The notes: a model not told the origin generated them from the letters alone. Numbered from the stretch's first letter, positions 46,945 through 56,488 are shown. The stretch: 64,000 bases of DNA from Deltaproteobacteria bacterium (GCA_020850995.1 JADZDP010000024.1:1-64000), one strand, 5' to 3'. Made by a program: numbers and translations.

Positions 46945-48330
46945 GTGACCGGTGTCAGGTCTGCCCACCCTCCTCCTGACGACGGAGATCTCTATCTCGC
47001 CTGGGGCCGACGGCGTGTGGCAGCATCTAGGGGCTTGGCCGGAACTTCATCGTCTGGCGCTGTTCGTGTCGCCGCGCTCTGGCTCGGCGCAGGCCTCGTG
47101 TTGTCGGCGGCCGGCGCCGCCACCGGCGCGGTGGTTCGCACCCTCCGCGCCCACGGCGCAACGGAGCTCGCCGGCGGGCTCGACCTCGATGCAGCGGTGC
47201 CGGTCCCCGCCCCCGCCGACGATGCGCCCGCGCGCCAACCCAAGCCCGCGAGCTGCCCGCTGACGCCGAGCGATCCGCCCTGGCTCGCGGTCACGCCGCC
47301 GCTCGCGCCCACGCCACCCGTGGAGCCCGCTTCGCTCGGTCGGCGCGTGGAGCTGTGGCGCAGGGTGTGGGGCGAGCTCGGCGATCGCCAGCACCTCATC
47401 GTCGACGAGCGACGGCCTTGGGTGGTGCACGCCGAGGTGGATTGCCGCGCGCTCTTCGACGGCAGCGACGAGGGCGCAGCCAAGGCCGACTGCGGCGCCC
47501 GCATCGCCGACGCGCGACGCGCGGCACAGAAGAAGCTCAAGAAGAGCGCCACGTCGAGGGAGCTGGTCAAGCGCTACGACGGCGACCGACGCCTGGCCAA
47601 GAGCGCGCACCAACACCTCATCGGCCTGCAAGGGCGCAAGGACGCGCTCACCCGCGCCAAAGAGCGCGCGGCGCCGCACCTCGGCCACACCGAGGGCCTC
47701 TTCGAGCTGCAAGAGGTGCCGCGCATCTACGCCCGCGCCGCCATCGTCGAGTCCTTGTGGCGGCCCGAGGCGCTGTCGCGCTCGGGCGCCGCGGGCGCGT
47801 ATCAGTTCATGCCCAAGACTGGCGCGCAGTTCCTCATGGTCGACGAGGGCGTGGTCGACGAGCGCCTCGATCCGCTGCGCTCCGCCTGGGCCGCCGCCCA
47901 CTACATGCGCCTGATGTCGAAGGACCTCGGCGAGTGGCCGCTGGTGCTCACGGCGTACAACACGGGCCCGGCCCGCCTCAAGCGCGTGATGAAGGTGCGG
48001 CATTCGCGCGACCTCGGCAAGATCGCCGACGCCGGCGACTACGGTGAGTTCGGCTTCGACGGGCAGAACTACTACGCCCAGATCGTCGCCATCGGGCAGC
48101 TCACCGCCGACGCGCGCTTCGAGCCCGAGCCCGTGGTGGGGCGCGCCCTGCGCCTCGACGCGCCCCTGTCGTACGCCGACCTCGCCGCGTGCGTAGAGAC
48201 CGACAAGGCGGAGCTGGCGCGCGACAACCCCGCGCTCGCGCAGGCCGTGCTCGACGGCACGGCGCCAGTGCCGGAAGGCTACGTGGCGCGCGTCCCGCCC
48301 GCGGTGGCGCCGGCCTTGGCCGTGCGCTGA
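46945..48330 (+). CDS. SLT-type lytic transglycosylase
   Basis: A hydrophobic segment near residues 45-70 could anchor the protein. The SLT domain at about 265-400 has the catalytic Glu in AAIVESLWRPEAL, then SGAAGAYQFMPKTGAQF and the AYNTGPARLKRV motif, resembling MltD/Slt. It cuts peptidoglycan glycan chains to anhydro-ends. No LysM repeats are visible. It is divergent from a transpeptidase, a sensible pairing for peptidoglycan turnover. The exact start (GTG 46945 used) is uncertain. Confidence 0.86.
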   Translation: MTGVRSAHPPPDDGDLYLAWGRRRVAASRGLAGTSSSGAVRVAALWLGAGLVLSAAGAATGAVVRTLRAHGATELAGGLDLDAAVPVPAPADDAPARQPKPASCPLTPSDPPWLAVTPPLAPTPPVEPASLGRRVELWRRVWGELGDRQHLIVDERRPWVVHAEVDCRALFDGSDEGAAKADCGARIADARRAAQKKLKKSATSRELVKRYDGDRRLAKSAHQHLIGLQGRKDALTRAKERAAPHLGHTEGLFELQEVPRIYARAAIVESLWRPEALSRSGAAGAYQFMPKTGAQFLMVDEGVVDERLDPLRSAWAAAHYMRLMSKDLGEWPLVLTAYNTGPARLKRVMKVRHSRDLGKIADAGDYGEFGFDGQNYYAQIVAIGQLTADARFEPEPVVGRALRLDAPLSYADLAACVETDKAELARDNPALAQAVLDGTAPVPEGYVARVPPAVAPALAVR

Positions 48331-48364
48331 GCGAGGAGGCCGCGTCGCGCAGGCACAGCGGGGC

Positions 48365-49474
48365 TCAGAGCGTGAAGGTGGTGTCGAGGTAGAGGCCGCT
48401 GAAGTTGTTGTAGAGCTGCCCGTAGTTCCAGTCGGTGCCGTTGAGCGAGCCGTCGGACGACTGCGAGGGGTTGCCGCCGGGCACGATCCACTCCGAGTAG
48501 GGCACGCGCACGCCCTTGCCGTCGGCGGTGAGGAAGGGCTCCGAGCTCTGCAGGCCGCCCGAGAGCACGAACCACGAGACCGGCGTCCAGCTCACGCCCA
48601 GGTTGGTGGAGAGGCGCTGGCGCACGCCGAGGCCGGGGGTGGCGTTCTCCGCAGTGTACTCGTCGTCGGGGCCCACGAAGGCGGAGATGCCCTGCCCGTA
48701 GGAGAGCTCGGCGCCGAAGCTGAGCTCGCCCTCCATGGTGCTCCAACCACCAGACAAGGTGGCCGACCAGTTGGCGACCGAGGGGATGCCGCCGTCGAGG
48801 CAGCCGTAGCTCTGCACCTCGCTCGGGTCGCGCAGGTTGCAGGCCACCGGCGTGATGGAGTTGCCCAGGCGGTCTTCGTAGGGGCGCGCGTCGGCGTTGG
48901 CCAGGCGCTGGCCGAAGGCGGGCACCAAGAGGCCGTAGCCGGCGCCCAGGTTGAGGCCGAGCGATGCGCCCGTATGCTCGTGGTTCCAGGTGGCCCCGCC
49001 CGAGGCCTTGAGCGCCGCCAGGCGCCCGATCTGGCGCGAGTACATCGACACCGGCAGGTCGAGGCCGCCGCCGAAGCTGAAGCCCACGCCCAGGTCCTCG
49101 AGCTTCACGCCCGAGTAGCTGGTGGACACGGTGAGGTCCGACAGCTCGATCTGGTTCATGTAGGTGGTGCCGTCGGACTGCGTCCACTCGAGGCCGAAGG
49201 ACTGGCGCACCCCCAGGTTCCACGACTCCGCCAGGCGCGCGCTCGGCGCCAAGGTCAAGGACGAGGCCACCGTGGGGTTCCACGGGCTGGTCACGAAGGT
49301 GCCCGAGCCCACGCTCTGGGTGAGCGACGCGCTCGCGTGCAGCGGGAAGGGTGCGGGCTTGGCGGGCGCCGCGACCGTGGCGGCGGCGCTCGCGTCGGCC
49401 GGGGGCGCGGCGTCTGCGGCGGGCGCGTCGGCGGCCAGGGTGAGGGTGAGGGCGACGGGGACGACGAACATCAT
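48365..49474 (-). CDS. Outer-membrane beta-barrel-like protein
   Basis: A signal peptide and an Ala/Pro-rich linker are followed by alternating beta strands rich in Ser, Gly, Leu and Trp (TVASSLTLAPSARL, LGVGFSFGGGL, ASLGLNLGAGYGLL, SWTPVSWFVLSGGLQ). The protein ends in LDTTFTL, the hydrophobic terminus typical of barrels recognised by BAM. A role as porin or transporter is unproven. ATG 49474 follows GAGG by a few bases. It ends 34 bases from the SLT stop. Confidence 0.75.
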   Translation of the reverse strand: MMFVVPVALTLTLAADAPAADAAPPADASAAATVAAPAKPAPFPLHASASLTQSVGSGTFVTSPWNPTVASSLTLAPSARLAESWNLGVRQSFGLEWTQSDGTTYMNQIELSDLTVSTSYSGVKLEDLGVGFSFGGGLDLPVSMYSRQIGRLAALKASGGATWNHEHTGASLGLNLGAGYGLLVPAFGQRLANADARPYEDRLGNSITPVACNLRDPSEVQSYGCLDGGIPSVANWSATLSGGWSTMEGELSFGAELSYGQGISAFVGPDDEYTAENATPGLGVRQRLSTNLGVSWTPVSWFVLSGGLQSSEPFLTADGKGVRVPYSEWIVPGGNPSQSSDGSLNGTDWNYGQLYNNFSGLYLDTTFTL

Positions 49475-49629
49475 GGTGGCCTCACAGAGCAAGCCGCGTG
49501 CGCACCCGGAGGTAGCGGCCAGAGATCGGAAAGAAAAGAGCTTTTGGACCAGTGATCACACCTTGACGACGGCGCCGCGGCGCCGCGCCGCTCGTTGTCC
49601 CAGAGGCGATCACCCGATACCTTGCCGCC

Positions 49630-51528
49630 ATGCCCCGTCCCCCCGTCCGCTATCGCATCTGGCCCAAGGAGCCACGCGCCCACCTGCTCGGTGTCGAGGT
49701 CACCATCGACGAGCCGGCGGCAGACGGGGCGGTGCTGGCGCTGCCGGTGTGGATCCCGGGCAGCTACCTGGTGCGCGAGTTCGCCCGCCACGTCGTCGAC
49801 ATCCACGCCGAGTCGGAGGGGCGGCCGGTGGCGCTCGCCAAGGTCGACAAGCAGCGCTGGCGCGCGGCGCCCGTGACGGGGTCGCTCACGGTGCAGCTCG
49901 TGGTGTACGCCTGGGACCTGTCGGTGCGCGCGGCCCACGTCGACCAAACCCATGCGTTCTTCAACGGCACCTCGGTGTTCCCGGTGGTCGAGGGCCGGGA
50001 CCACGAGCCCTGTGTGGTGACGATCGACCCGCCCGCCGACGAGCTGTGCAAGGGCTGGCGCGTGGCCACCACGCTCCCCCCCGCCGACGTGCGCCCCGCG
50101 GGCTTCGGCAGCTACCGCGCCGCGAGCTACCTGCACCTGGTCGATCACCCCGTGGAGATGGGCACCTGGGAGTCCGTCGAGTTCACGGCCGGCGACGTGC
50201 CGCACCAGATGGCCATCACGGGCCGCGTGCGCTTCGATCGCGAGCGCCTGGCCAAGGACCTCGCCGCCGTGTGCGGCGAGCACGTGCGCATGTTCCATGG
50301 TGCTGCCCACGGTGCAGCCCAGGGTGCTGCCCAGGGTGCGCCCCACGGCGACGGCGCGCCGCCCATGCAGCGCTATCTGTTCCTCACCACCGCCATCGGC
50401 GATGGCTACGGCGGCCTCGAGCACGCCGACTCGAGCGCGCTCATCTGCAAGCGCGACGACCTCCCCAAGCCCACCACCTCGTCGGCTGCGGCGGCGGAGC
50501 CGAGCGACGGCTACCGCGGCTTCCTCGGGCTGTGCTCGCACGAGTACTTCCACCTGTGGAACGTCAAGCGCATCACCCCGGCGGCCTTCGCGCCCTACCG
50601 CCTCGACCGCGAGGCCTACACGCGCCTGCTGTGGGCCTTCGAGGGCATCACCTCGTACTACGACGACCTGGCGCTGGTGCGCGCCGGCGTCATCACCGTC
50701 GAGAGCTGGCTCGAGCTCTTCGGGCGCACCGCCACGCGCGTCTTGCGCGGCGCCGGGCGCAAGCACCAGAGCGTAGCCGAGTCGAGCTTCGACGCGTGGA
50801 TCAAGTTCTATCGCCCCGACGAGAACACGCCGAACGCGGTGGTCAGCTACTACACCAAGGGCTCGCTGGTGGCGCTGGCGCTCGACCTGACCATTCGCCG
50901 CGCCACCGACGAGCAGCGCTCCCTCGACGACGTCATGCGTGCGCTCTGGCAGCGCCACGGCAAGAACGGTGTGGGCGTGCCGGAGGACGGCGTGGAGACC
51001 ATCGCCGCCGAGGTGGCGGGCGTGGATCTGCGGCCCTTCTTCGACGAGTACGTGCGCGGCACCGCCGACGTGCCGCTCGGGCCGCTGCTGGCCAGCTACG
51101 GCATCGACGAGCACCTGCGCCCGGCCGAGAGCGATCACGATCTGGGCGGCAAGGCGGCCAAGAAGCCCAAGGACGAGCTGGCGGTCCGCGGCGTCCTCGG
51201 CGTCACCCTCGGCGGCGGCGACGACGGCGCGCACTTGGCGCACGTGCACGAGGGTGGCGCGGCGCAGGCGGCGGGGCTGTCGGCGGGCGACGTCATCTTG
51301 GCCGTCGACGGCCTGCGCGCCACGCGCGGCAACCTGCAGCGCTTGTGCGGCGAGCGCGCGCCCGGCGCCTGCGTGCACGTGCACGCGTTCCGGCGCGACG
51401 AGCTGTTCGAGACCGACGTGGTGCTCAAGGCCCCCGCGCACGACGTCGCGTACTACACGCTGCGCGCCGGCGATGTGGCGGCCGATCAGAGGCGCGCTGC
51501 CTGGCTCACGCCGCACAAGCAGAGCTGA
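49630..51528 (+). CDS. M61-family (glycyl aminopeptidase-like) peptidase with PDZ domain
   Basis: The N-terminal beta-sandwich (VLALPVWIPGSYLVREFAR) precedes the catalytic domain with the zinc motif HEYFHLWNVKR and LWAFEGITSYYDDL. The C-terminus has a PDZ domain (RGVLGVTLGGGDDGAHL, GLSAGDVILAVDGL). Family members are glycyl aminopeptidases. There is no signal peptide, so it is probably cytoplasmic. A 12-base tandem repeat at 50296-50343 inserts HGAAHGAAQGAAQGAP-like residues between the two domains. Confidence 0.9.
   Translation: MPRPPVRYRIWPKEPRAHLLGVEVTIDEPAADGAVLALPVWIPGSYLVREFARHVVDIHAESEGRPVALAKVDKQRWRAAPVTGSLTVQLVVYAWDLSVRAAHVDQTHAFFNGTSVFPVVEGRDHEPCVVTIDPPADELCKGWRVATTLPPADVRPAGFGSYRAASYLHLVDHPVEMGTWESVEFTAGDVPHQMAITGRVRFDRERLAKDLAAVCGEHVRMFHGAAHGAAQGAAQGAPHGDGAPPMQRYLFLTTAIGDGYGGLEHADSSALICKRDDLPKPTTSSAAAAEPSDGYRGFLGLCSHEYFHLWNVKRITPAAFAPYRLDREAYTRLLWAFEGITSYYDDLALVRAGVITVESWLELFGRTATRVLRGAGRKHQSVAESSFDAWIKFYRPDENTPNAVVSYYTKGSLVALALDLTIRRATDEQRSLDDVMRALWQRHGKNGVGVPEDGVETIAAEVAGVDLRPFFDEYVRGTADVPLGPLLASYGIDEHLRPAESDHDLGGKAAKKPKDELAVRGVLGVTLGGGDDGAHLAHVHEGGAAQAAGLSAGDVILAVDGLRATRGNLQRLCGERAPGACVHVHAFRRDELFETDVVLKAPAHDVAYYTLRAGDVAADQRRAAWLTPHKQS
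50296..50343. repeat. Four tandem 12-base repeats inside the M61 gene
   Basis: Four units of 12 bases with consensus CAsGGTGCnGCC encode H/Q-Gly-Ala-Ala repeats in a loop of the peptidase. They keep the reading frame and may vary in copy number between strains. Confidence 0.85.
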
Positions 51529-51544
51529 CGCGCGCGGCGCGGCG

Positions 51545-52231
51545 TCAGCGCTCGATGACGCGCACGCCGCTCTCGGTGCCGACGACGAGCGCGTGGGCGA
51601 GCCCGCAGAACAGGCCGTGCTCGGCGATGCCCGGGATCGACGAGAGCGCGCGCGCCAGCATGGGCGGATCGTCGATGGGCGGGAAGCGGCAGTCGAGGAT
51701 CCACAGGCCGTTGTCGGTGAGGTAGGGCGCGTCACCGTTGCGACGGAGCACGGGCTCGCCACCCAAGCGCACCAGCTCGCGCTCCACCACCTTCTCGGCG
51801 AAGGGCACCACCTCGATGGGCAGCGGGAAGGCGTGCAGCTTGTCGACGAGCTTGGCGTCGTCGACCACGCAGGTGAAGCGCTCGGACACGAAGGCCACCA
51901 CCTTCTCGCGCAAGAGCGCGCCGCCGCCGCCCTTGGTGAGGTTGAGGCCGGGATCGGCCTCGTCGGCGCCGTCGATGCACAGGTCGAGCCGATCGGCGTC
52001 GGCGAAGGACAAGAGCGGCACGCCGTGCAGGACGGCGAGCGCGCGCGTGGCCTCTGACGTGGGTACGCCCTTGACCTTGAGCCCCTCTTCCTTGATGCGG
52101 CGGCCGAGCGCCATGACCGCGAACTTGGCGGTGGAGCCGGTGCCAAGTCCCACGCGCATGCCGCTCGTGATCTGCGCGACGGCGTGCTCGGCGGCGTTCT
52201 TCTTCTTCTGCTCGACGACGCTCAGGCTCAC
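51545..52231 (-). CDS. rpiA: Ribose-5-phosphate isomerase A
   Basis: The enzyme interconverts ribose-5-phosphate and ribulose-5-phosphate in the pentose phosphate pathway. It shows GLGTGSTAKFAVMALG, VPTSEATRALA, the catalytic region CIDGADEADPGLNLTKGGGGAL and EVVPFAEKVVER. Length 228 fits. GTG 52231 is chosen since it gives the family's usual N-terminus and overlaps the Nudix stop (GTGA), so they are coupled. Confidence 0.96.
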   Translation of the reverse strand: MSLSVVEQKKKNAAEHAVAQITSGMRVGLGTGSTAKFAVMALGRRIKEEGLKVKGVPTSEATRALAVLHGVPLLSFADADRLDLCIDGADEADPGLNLTKGGGGALLREKVVAFVSERFTCVVDDAKLVDKLHAFPLPIEVVPFAEKVVERELVRLGGEPVLRRNGDAPYLTDNGLWILDCRFPPIDDPPMLARALSSIPGIAEHGLFCGLAHALVVGTESGVRVIER

Positions 52232-52680
52232 GAGGCCTTCCTCCGCGGCGCGCGCTGCTTCGTAGCCGCGGCGAAAGCCTCCCACGCAGCGAGCGCGAGG
52301 TCGAGGGTGCGGTGCTCGGGGAAGGCATGGGGTGGCTGCCAGCTCACCCAGGCGTAGTCGTCGTGGTCGGGCGTGTGCACGGCGCACGGCCCCTCGGCCT
52401 CGGCGGCGAATAGCACCACGCTCTTGGTGACGCGCGCGCCCGAGCGCTTGGTCATCACCCAGGTGGTGACGAAGCGAAAGCCGTCGATCACGCGCACCTG
52501 ATCGCGCGCGATGCCCGTCTCCTCCTCCATCTCGCGTAGCGCGCACTCGAGCTCGTCCTCGTGGCGCTCGAGGCGGCCCTTGGGCAGGTCGATGCGATCG
52601 TCCTCGTGCAGCAGAATGAGGAAGCTACGGCGCGGGCGATTTTGGAAGAGCAAGACGCCGCACGCCATCTCGTGACGCAT
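52228..52680 (-). CDS. Nudix hydrolase, diadenosine-polyphosphatase-like
   Basis: The protein has a complete Nudix box, GRLERHEDELECALREMEEE followed by TGI, with the catalytic REMEEE. The N-terminus MACGVLLFQ and the later residues resemble Ap4A hydrolases (bis(5'-nucleosyl)-tetraphosphatases), but the substrate is not certain. It is the first gene of the rpiA transcript. Confidence 0.87.
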   Translation of the reverse strand: MRHEMACGVLLFQNRPRRSFLILLHEDDRIDLPKGRLERHEDELECALREMEEETGIARDQVRVIDGFRFVTTWVMTKRSGARVTKSVVLFAAEAEGPCAVHTPDHDDYAWVSWQPPHAFPEHRTLDLALAAWEAFAAATKQRAPRRKAS

Positions 52681-52737
52681 GGGCCGATCATGGCACCACG
52701 CGCATGCGCGTGTCGATCCCTGCCCTGCTCGCGCCGC

Positions 52738-54330
52738 TCAGCCGGCGAGCGCGCCGGGATCGACGTCGGGGAACACGCCGTCGCGCTCTTCCATTTGCGC
52801 CAGGTCGGCCTCGTCGACGCGCTCGTGCTCGAGCATGGAGAGCAGGCGGTGCAGGCGCGACAGGTGCACCACCGGTCGTCGCTGCGCGTAGCCCATCTGC
52901 GTGCCCATGGTGAGGATGAAGGGCCAATCGGAGGACTGCGCCAGCAACAGCTCGCGCGCCGCCTGCTTGGTGGCGCGCTCGGTGACACCGAGACCGGTGC
53001 CGCGAGCGTGCACCACGTCCTCGAAGCGGCGCTGGCCGTCGTGCACCTTGCGCCACAGCCAGTCGTTCTTGGCGTTGACCCACACCTCGAAGGCGCCGCC
53101 ATCGCCCCACGACGACACTGCGGGGAAGGCCACCTGCTGCGTCGGCTCGAGCTCGAGGTAGTGGTAGGCCGTGACGGGCTTGGGCGTGGGCTGCCCGTTG
53201 ACGCTGCCGGCGGCGAGCTTGCGCAGGAAGGCGTCGAGGAACCACGGGCCCTCGTGCCACCAGTGGCCGAACAGCTCCGCGTCGAAGGCCGCGGTGATGC
53301 AGGGCGCCGAGCCGAGCGCGGCCTCGATGTCGTGCGCGTCCTCGGTGCGCCGCTCGGCGAAGTGCTGCGCGTGCGCCTGTGCGGCAGCCCTGGCCGCGTC
53401 GGGATCGTAGGGCTGCTTCTCGTCGAGCGAGACGCGGCCGGTGATGCGGTGCAGCTTGGCGCCCACGTTCTTGGCGGCGCCCGTGCCCTGCTTGTGCGCC
53501 GGATCTTTGAGCGCGTCGTCGGCGTCGTAGCCGAGGTCGCGATAGAACTCGCGGTAGCGGAAGTCGCCCGGGTAGCCCTCTTGCGCGCTCCAGACCTCCT
53601 TGGCGCTGCCGGGGTCGCGCGGGAACACGGCCACGCCCTCGGGCGACCAGATGGGCCGGTACACGTCGTGCTGCGGCGGCGGCCACGCGAAGCGCACGGC
53701 GCGATCTTCCGAGAAGGTGAAGCAGAGGTTCTCGTCGGCCAGCGCCGCCAGCGCCGCAGGGTGGATGCCGCACTCGGGCAACCAGATGCCGCGCGGGCGC
53801 AGGCCCAAGGCGCGCTCGTGGGCCCGCGCCGCCTCGCGCACCTGCGCGCGGATCACGTGCGCGTCTTGCAGCACGGGCGCCAGGCCGTGGGTGACCGCGC
53901 AGGTCATCACCTCCACGCGGCCCGCCTGGTGGTGCTCGGCGAAGGCGCGCGCCAGGTCGCCGCCCACGCCGTCGTAGCGCGCCTCGGCGTGCTCGGCCTC
54001 GTCACGCGCGAACTGCGCGGCCTTGCGATAGGGATGATCGGCGCCGATGCCGCCGAGGTAGCGCTCGCACAGCGTGCGCCGGGCATCGAGGTAGCGGTGC
54101 ATGCGCTCGCGCAGCCCCGGCGTGGCCATCATGGCCAAGAGCGGCGGCGAGAGCCCCATGGTGAGCGAGGCGCGCACGTCGTCGCTGCGCCAGCCGTCGA
54201 GCATCGACAGGATGGGCAGATAGCAGTCGGCCACCGCCTCGAAGAACCAGTCCTCCTCGAGGAAGTGCTCGTGCTCGGGATGGTTGATGAAGGGGAGGTG
54301 GCCGTGCAGCGCCAACACGAAGTAGCTCAC
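52738..54330 (-). CDS. GH57 1,4-alpha-glucan branching enzyme
   Basis: The enzyme introduces alpha-1,6 branches into glycogen-like glucans. The N-terminus YFVLALHGHLPFI, the nucleophile region RGIWLPECGIHP and the general acid region TAAFDAELFGHWWHEGP are typical of GH57. The C-terminal helical domain is present; 530 residues fits. The GTG start overlaps the DUF4912 stop by four bases. No GH13-type glycogen genes are in the window. Confidence 0.92.
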   Translation of the reverse strand: MSYFVLALHGHLPFINHPEHEHFLEEDWFFEAVADCYLPILSMLDGWRSDDVRASLTMGLSPPLLAMMATPGLRERMHRYLDARRTLCERYLGGIGADHPYRKAAQFARDEAEHAEARYDGVGGDLARAFAEHHQAGRVEVMTCAVTHGLAPVLQDAHVIRAQVREAARAHERALGLRPRGIWLPECGIHPAALAALADENLCFTFSEDRAVRFAWPPPQHDVYRPIWSPEGVAVFPRDPGSAKEVWSAQEGYPGDFRYREFYRDLGYDADDALKDPAHKQGTGAAKNVGAKLHRITGRVSLDEKQPYDPDAARAAAQAHAQHFAERRTEDAHDIEAALGSAPCITAAFDAELFGHWWHEGPWFLDAFLRKLAAGSVNGQPTPKPVTAYHYLELEPTQQVAFPAVSSWGDGGAFEVWVNAKNDWLWRKVHDGQRRFEDVVHARGTGLGVTERATKQAARELLLAQSSDWPFILTMGTQMGYAQRRPVVHLSRLHRLLSMLEHERVDEADLAQMEERDGVFPDVDPGALAG

Positions 54331-55148
54331 GGCTTCCTCCCCGACGACGAGGAGGACGCGCCCGACACGGGGGTCATCAGCCAGGGCAAGCGCATGGCCG
54401 TGGCCGAGGCCGGCAGCTCGTCGTCGATGTCGACGCCGCGGGCGTCGCTCTCGCCGCGTCGCTCGAGCGCAGCGTCGGGGATCTCGCCGCGCAACAAGCG
54501 ACCGTGACGCAAGCGGCGGCGATCGAGGGCGGGCGGCAGCGTGGCGAACCACAAGGGCCCGGGCGGCGCCGGGCGCGCGGGCGGCGCGAAGCTCACGTTG
54601 CTGGTCGCCACGCGCGCGCCGTCGATGAGCAAGGCGCCGGCGATGGCCAAGCGCTCGCCGGGAACCGTGAGGTACCAACCGCCGGCCGCCAGCTCCACGT
54701 CGAAGCGCAGGGCGGGCTCCTGGCCGAGCAGATCCTCGGCGCGCGGCGGCTCGCCCAAGAAGTCGCGCCAGCAAAGGTCGAGGCGGGCGCGACCGCCGCG
54801 ATCGCGCAGCGCACGCACCACATCCCAGGTGCAGTAGAGCAGGCGCGGCTTGACCGCGATCAGGCGCAGAAAGGTGCGCTCAGCCTCGGGGAGCAGCAGC
54901 TTCGGCTCACGGAAGCGGGGCAGCGCGTGGGGGTCGTCGCCGTCGTCCAAGGGGGGCGGCGGCTCGGCGGCGCGCGCCAAGAACGCATGCGACGAGGGCG
55001 CGGGCCGCTCGCTCGACGAGGGCGCCGGCACCACCAGCCGCAGCTTCTGCAGCGCTTCCTTGAGGTCGTCTTCCCGCATGCGCTCGACCCCGCGCACGCC
55101 GTTCGCGCGCAGGAGCTTCAGGAGCTGGATGCGGCGCGGCAGCGTCAT
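54327..55148 (-). CDS. DUF4912-domain protein
   Basis: Residues 1-35 (RIQLLKLLRANGVRGVERM, then LKEALQKL) look like a SAP/Rho-N-type helical motif. The DUF4912 domain follows (about 85-200) with LIAVKPRLLYCTWDV and ELAAGGWYLTVPG. The function of DUF4912 is not established; its recurrent placement beside GH57 enzymes is known from other bacteria. It is translationally coupled to the branching enzyme, so it may help it, for example by binding glucan. Confidence 0.85.
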   Translation of the reverse strand: MTLPRRIQLLKLLRANGVRGVERMREDDLKEALQKLRLVVPAPSSSERPAPSSHAFLARAAEPPPPLDDGDDPHALPRFREPKLLLPEAERTFLRLIAVKPRLLYCTWDVVRALRDRGGRARLDLCWRDFLGEPPRAEDLLGQEPALRFDVELAAGGWYLTVPGERLAIAGALLIDGARVATSNVSFAPPARPAPPGPLWFATLPPALDRRRLRHGRLLRGEIPDAALERRGESDARGVDIDDELPASATAMRLPWLMTPVSGASSSSSGRKP

Positions 55149-55284
55149 GGTGTCCCCGGTGCCTCCCCGGCGATCGGGAAGCGTCGCGGCCCGCATAGCC
55201 CGCCGCCGCCGCAACGCAAAGCGCCGAAACGCGCCGCACGACGGTGCGAAACGCCCCGACGCGACCGACCGAACCGGCTTGTCT

Positions 55285-56304
55285 TCAGTCGTACGAGGTG
55301 ACGTCGCTCGAGAACTCGAAGGTCTCGCCGTCCTCGTCGACGCAGGAGCCCGCCGAGGTGACGTGCGTGCCGTCGCGGTCGACGGCCTCTTCGGCCCCGC
55401 TCCACGAGCAGGCGAAGGTGCCGTTGGCGCCAATGATCTCGAGGCTGGCGCTGGCCACGGCGTTTTGCGCATCGACGCGGTGGCCCTCGGCGGCCATGCG
55501 CACCGTGACGCTGTCTTGCCGCTCGCCGTTCTCGTCGACGAAGGCGAGCAGGTCGAGCTGCCCCTGCGCGCTGTCTTCGGTCTCGGAGGCCTGGAAGCGC
55601 AAGCCGATGACGTTCGAGGTCTCCTCCTCGATGCCGTCGTCGAACAGGCCGCGCTCTTTGCGCACCAGGCGCTGGTCGAAGTCGGAGGTGAAGATGAGGT
55701 CGATGGAGGAATCGTCGGTGGCGCGGGTGCTCTCGAGCGCGATCAGGCCCTCGAAGGCGTCGACGGTGGTGTCGTCGTGCGAGGCCTGCCAGTTCTCGAA
55801 CTGGATCGACATGGTGCTGCGGTCGAAGGCCGAGTCGACCTCGTTCTTCAGCTTGAAGCGGATCTTGCCGCGGGCGTCCTCGTCACCCTCGTCGCCCACG
55901 CGCAACAGGCACGAGTCGATGACGATGTCGGCGTCGCACTCGTCGCCGAGCTCGCAGCCATCGAAGGTGGCGATGCCGGCCACCAGGCCGCCCACGCAGA
56001 ACACGTCGCCGGCGTCCTCGAGCACGCCGGCCTGCAGGCCCGGCATGGGGCGCACGGCGTTGCTGCCGCCGTCGCTCTGGTTGCCCTTGATGAGCTGGGC
56101 CAAGCCCTCGGCGCCGGTGGCGCGGTCGGCGCCGAACAGATCGCGGGTCACGCGGCCCATGGTGTCGACGCTGACCTCGCCGGTGGGCGCGTCGAGCAGC
56201 TCGCGCACCCGATCGGGCGTCAGGCGCTGGCCGCAGCCGGCGCCCGCCGCGAGCAGGGCGGCGGTGGCGAGGAGGGGGAGCAGACCTAGGGTAGTGCGAC
56301 GCAT
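55285..56304 (-). CDS. Lipoprotein of unknown function
   Basis: A lipoprotein signal ends in AGAGCGQ. The mature part is acidic, with a conserved-looking Cys pair region (DVFCVGGLVAGIATFDGCEL, DSCLLRVGD) and beta-rich C-terminus. No family is recognised. GGAG lies a few bases before ATG 56304. Its promoter region contains the foldback element at 56328-56488. Confidence 0.68.
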   Translation of the reverse strand: MRRTTLGLLPLLATAALLAAGAGCGQRLTPDRVRELLDAPTGEVSVDTMGRVTRDLFGADRATGAEGLAQLIKGNQSDGGSNAVRPMPGLQAGVLEDAGDVFCVGGLVAGIATFDGCELGDECDADIVIDSCLLRVGDEGDEDARGKIRFKLKNEVDSAFDRSTMSIQFENWQASHDDTTVDAFEGLIALESTRATDDSSIDLIFTSDFDQRLVRKERGLFDDGIEEETSNVIGLRFQASETEDSAQGQLDLLAFVDENGERQDSVTVRMAAEGHRVDAQNAVASASLEIIGANGTFACSWSGAEEAVDRDGTHVTSAGSCVDEDGETFEFSSDVTSYD

Positions 56305-56327
56305 GCTTTTCTCCGCGGTGCGGGCCA

Positions 56328-56488
56328 AGGCTCAGAGGTCACGTGAATCGACAGCGTATCGCGAAGGGACTTGCCAGGAGCTCAAGGAGCGGCGGAGGGC
56401 CAGCCCGTTCGGCTGGACCGAGCACGCGACGCTGCGTTCGTGGCAAGGAGCGAGCGAGACGCGTCGCATTCACGTGACCTCTGGGCCT
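56328..56488. repeat. Foldback element with 21-base terminal inverted repeats
   Basis: The ends (56328-56348 and 56468-56488) are complementary in 20 of 21 positions and include CACGTG. Complementarity continues inward along both ~78-base arms with gaps (GCGT, TCGC, CTTGCCA blocks) and closes in a perfect six-base-pair stem, CCAGCC (56400-56405) with GGCTGG (56411-56416), over a five-base loop. It fills most of the 230-base gap between divergent genes. No open reading frame lies inside. It may be a MITE/REPIN-like element or a structured RNA. Confidence 0.8.
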
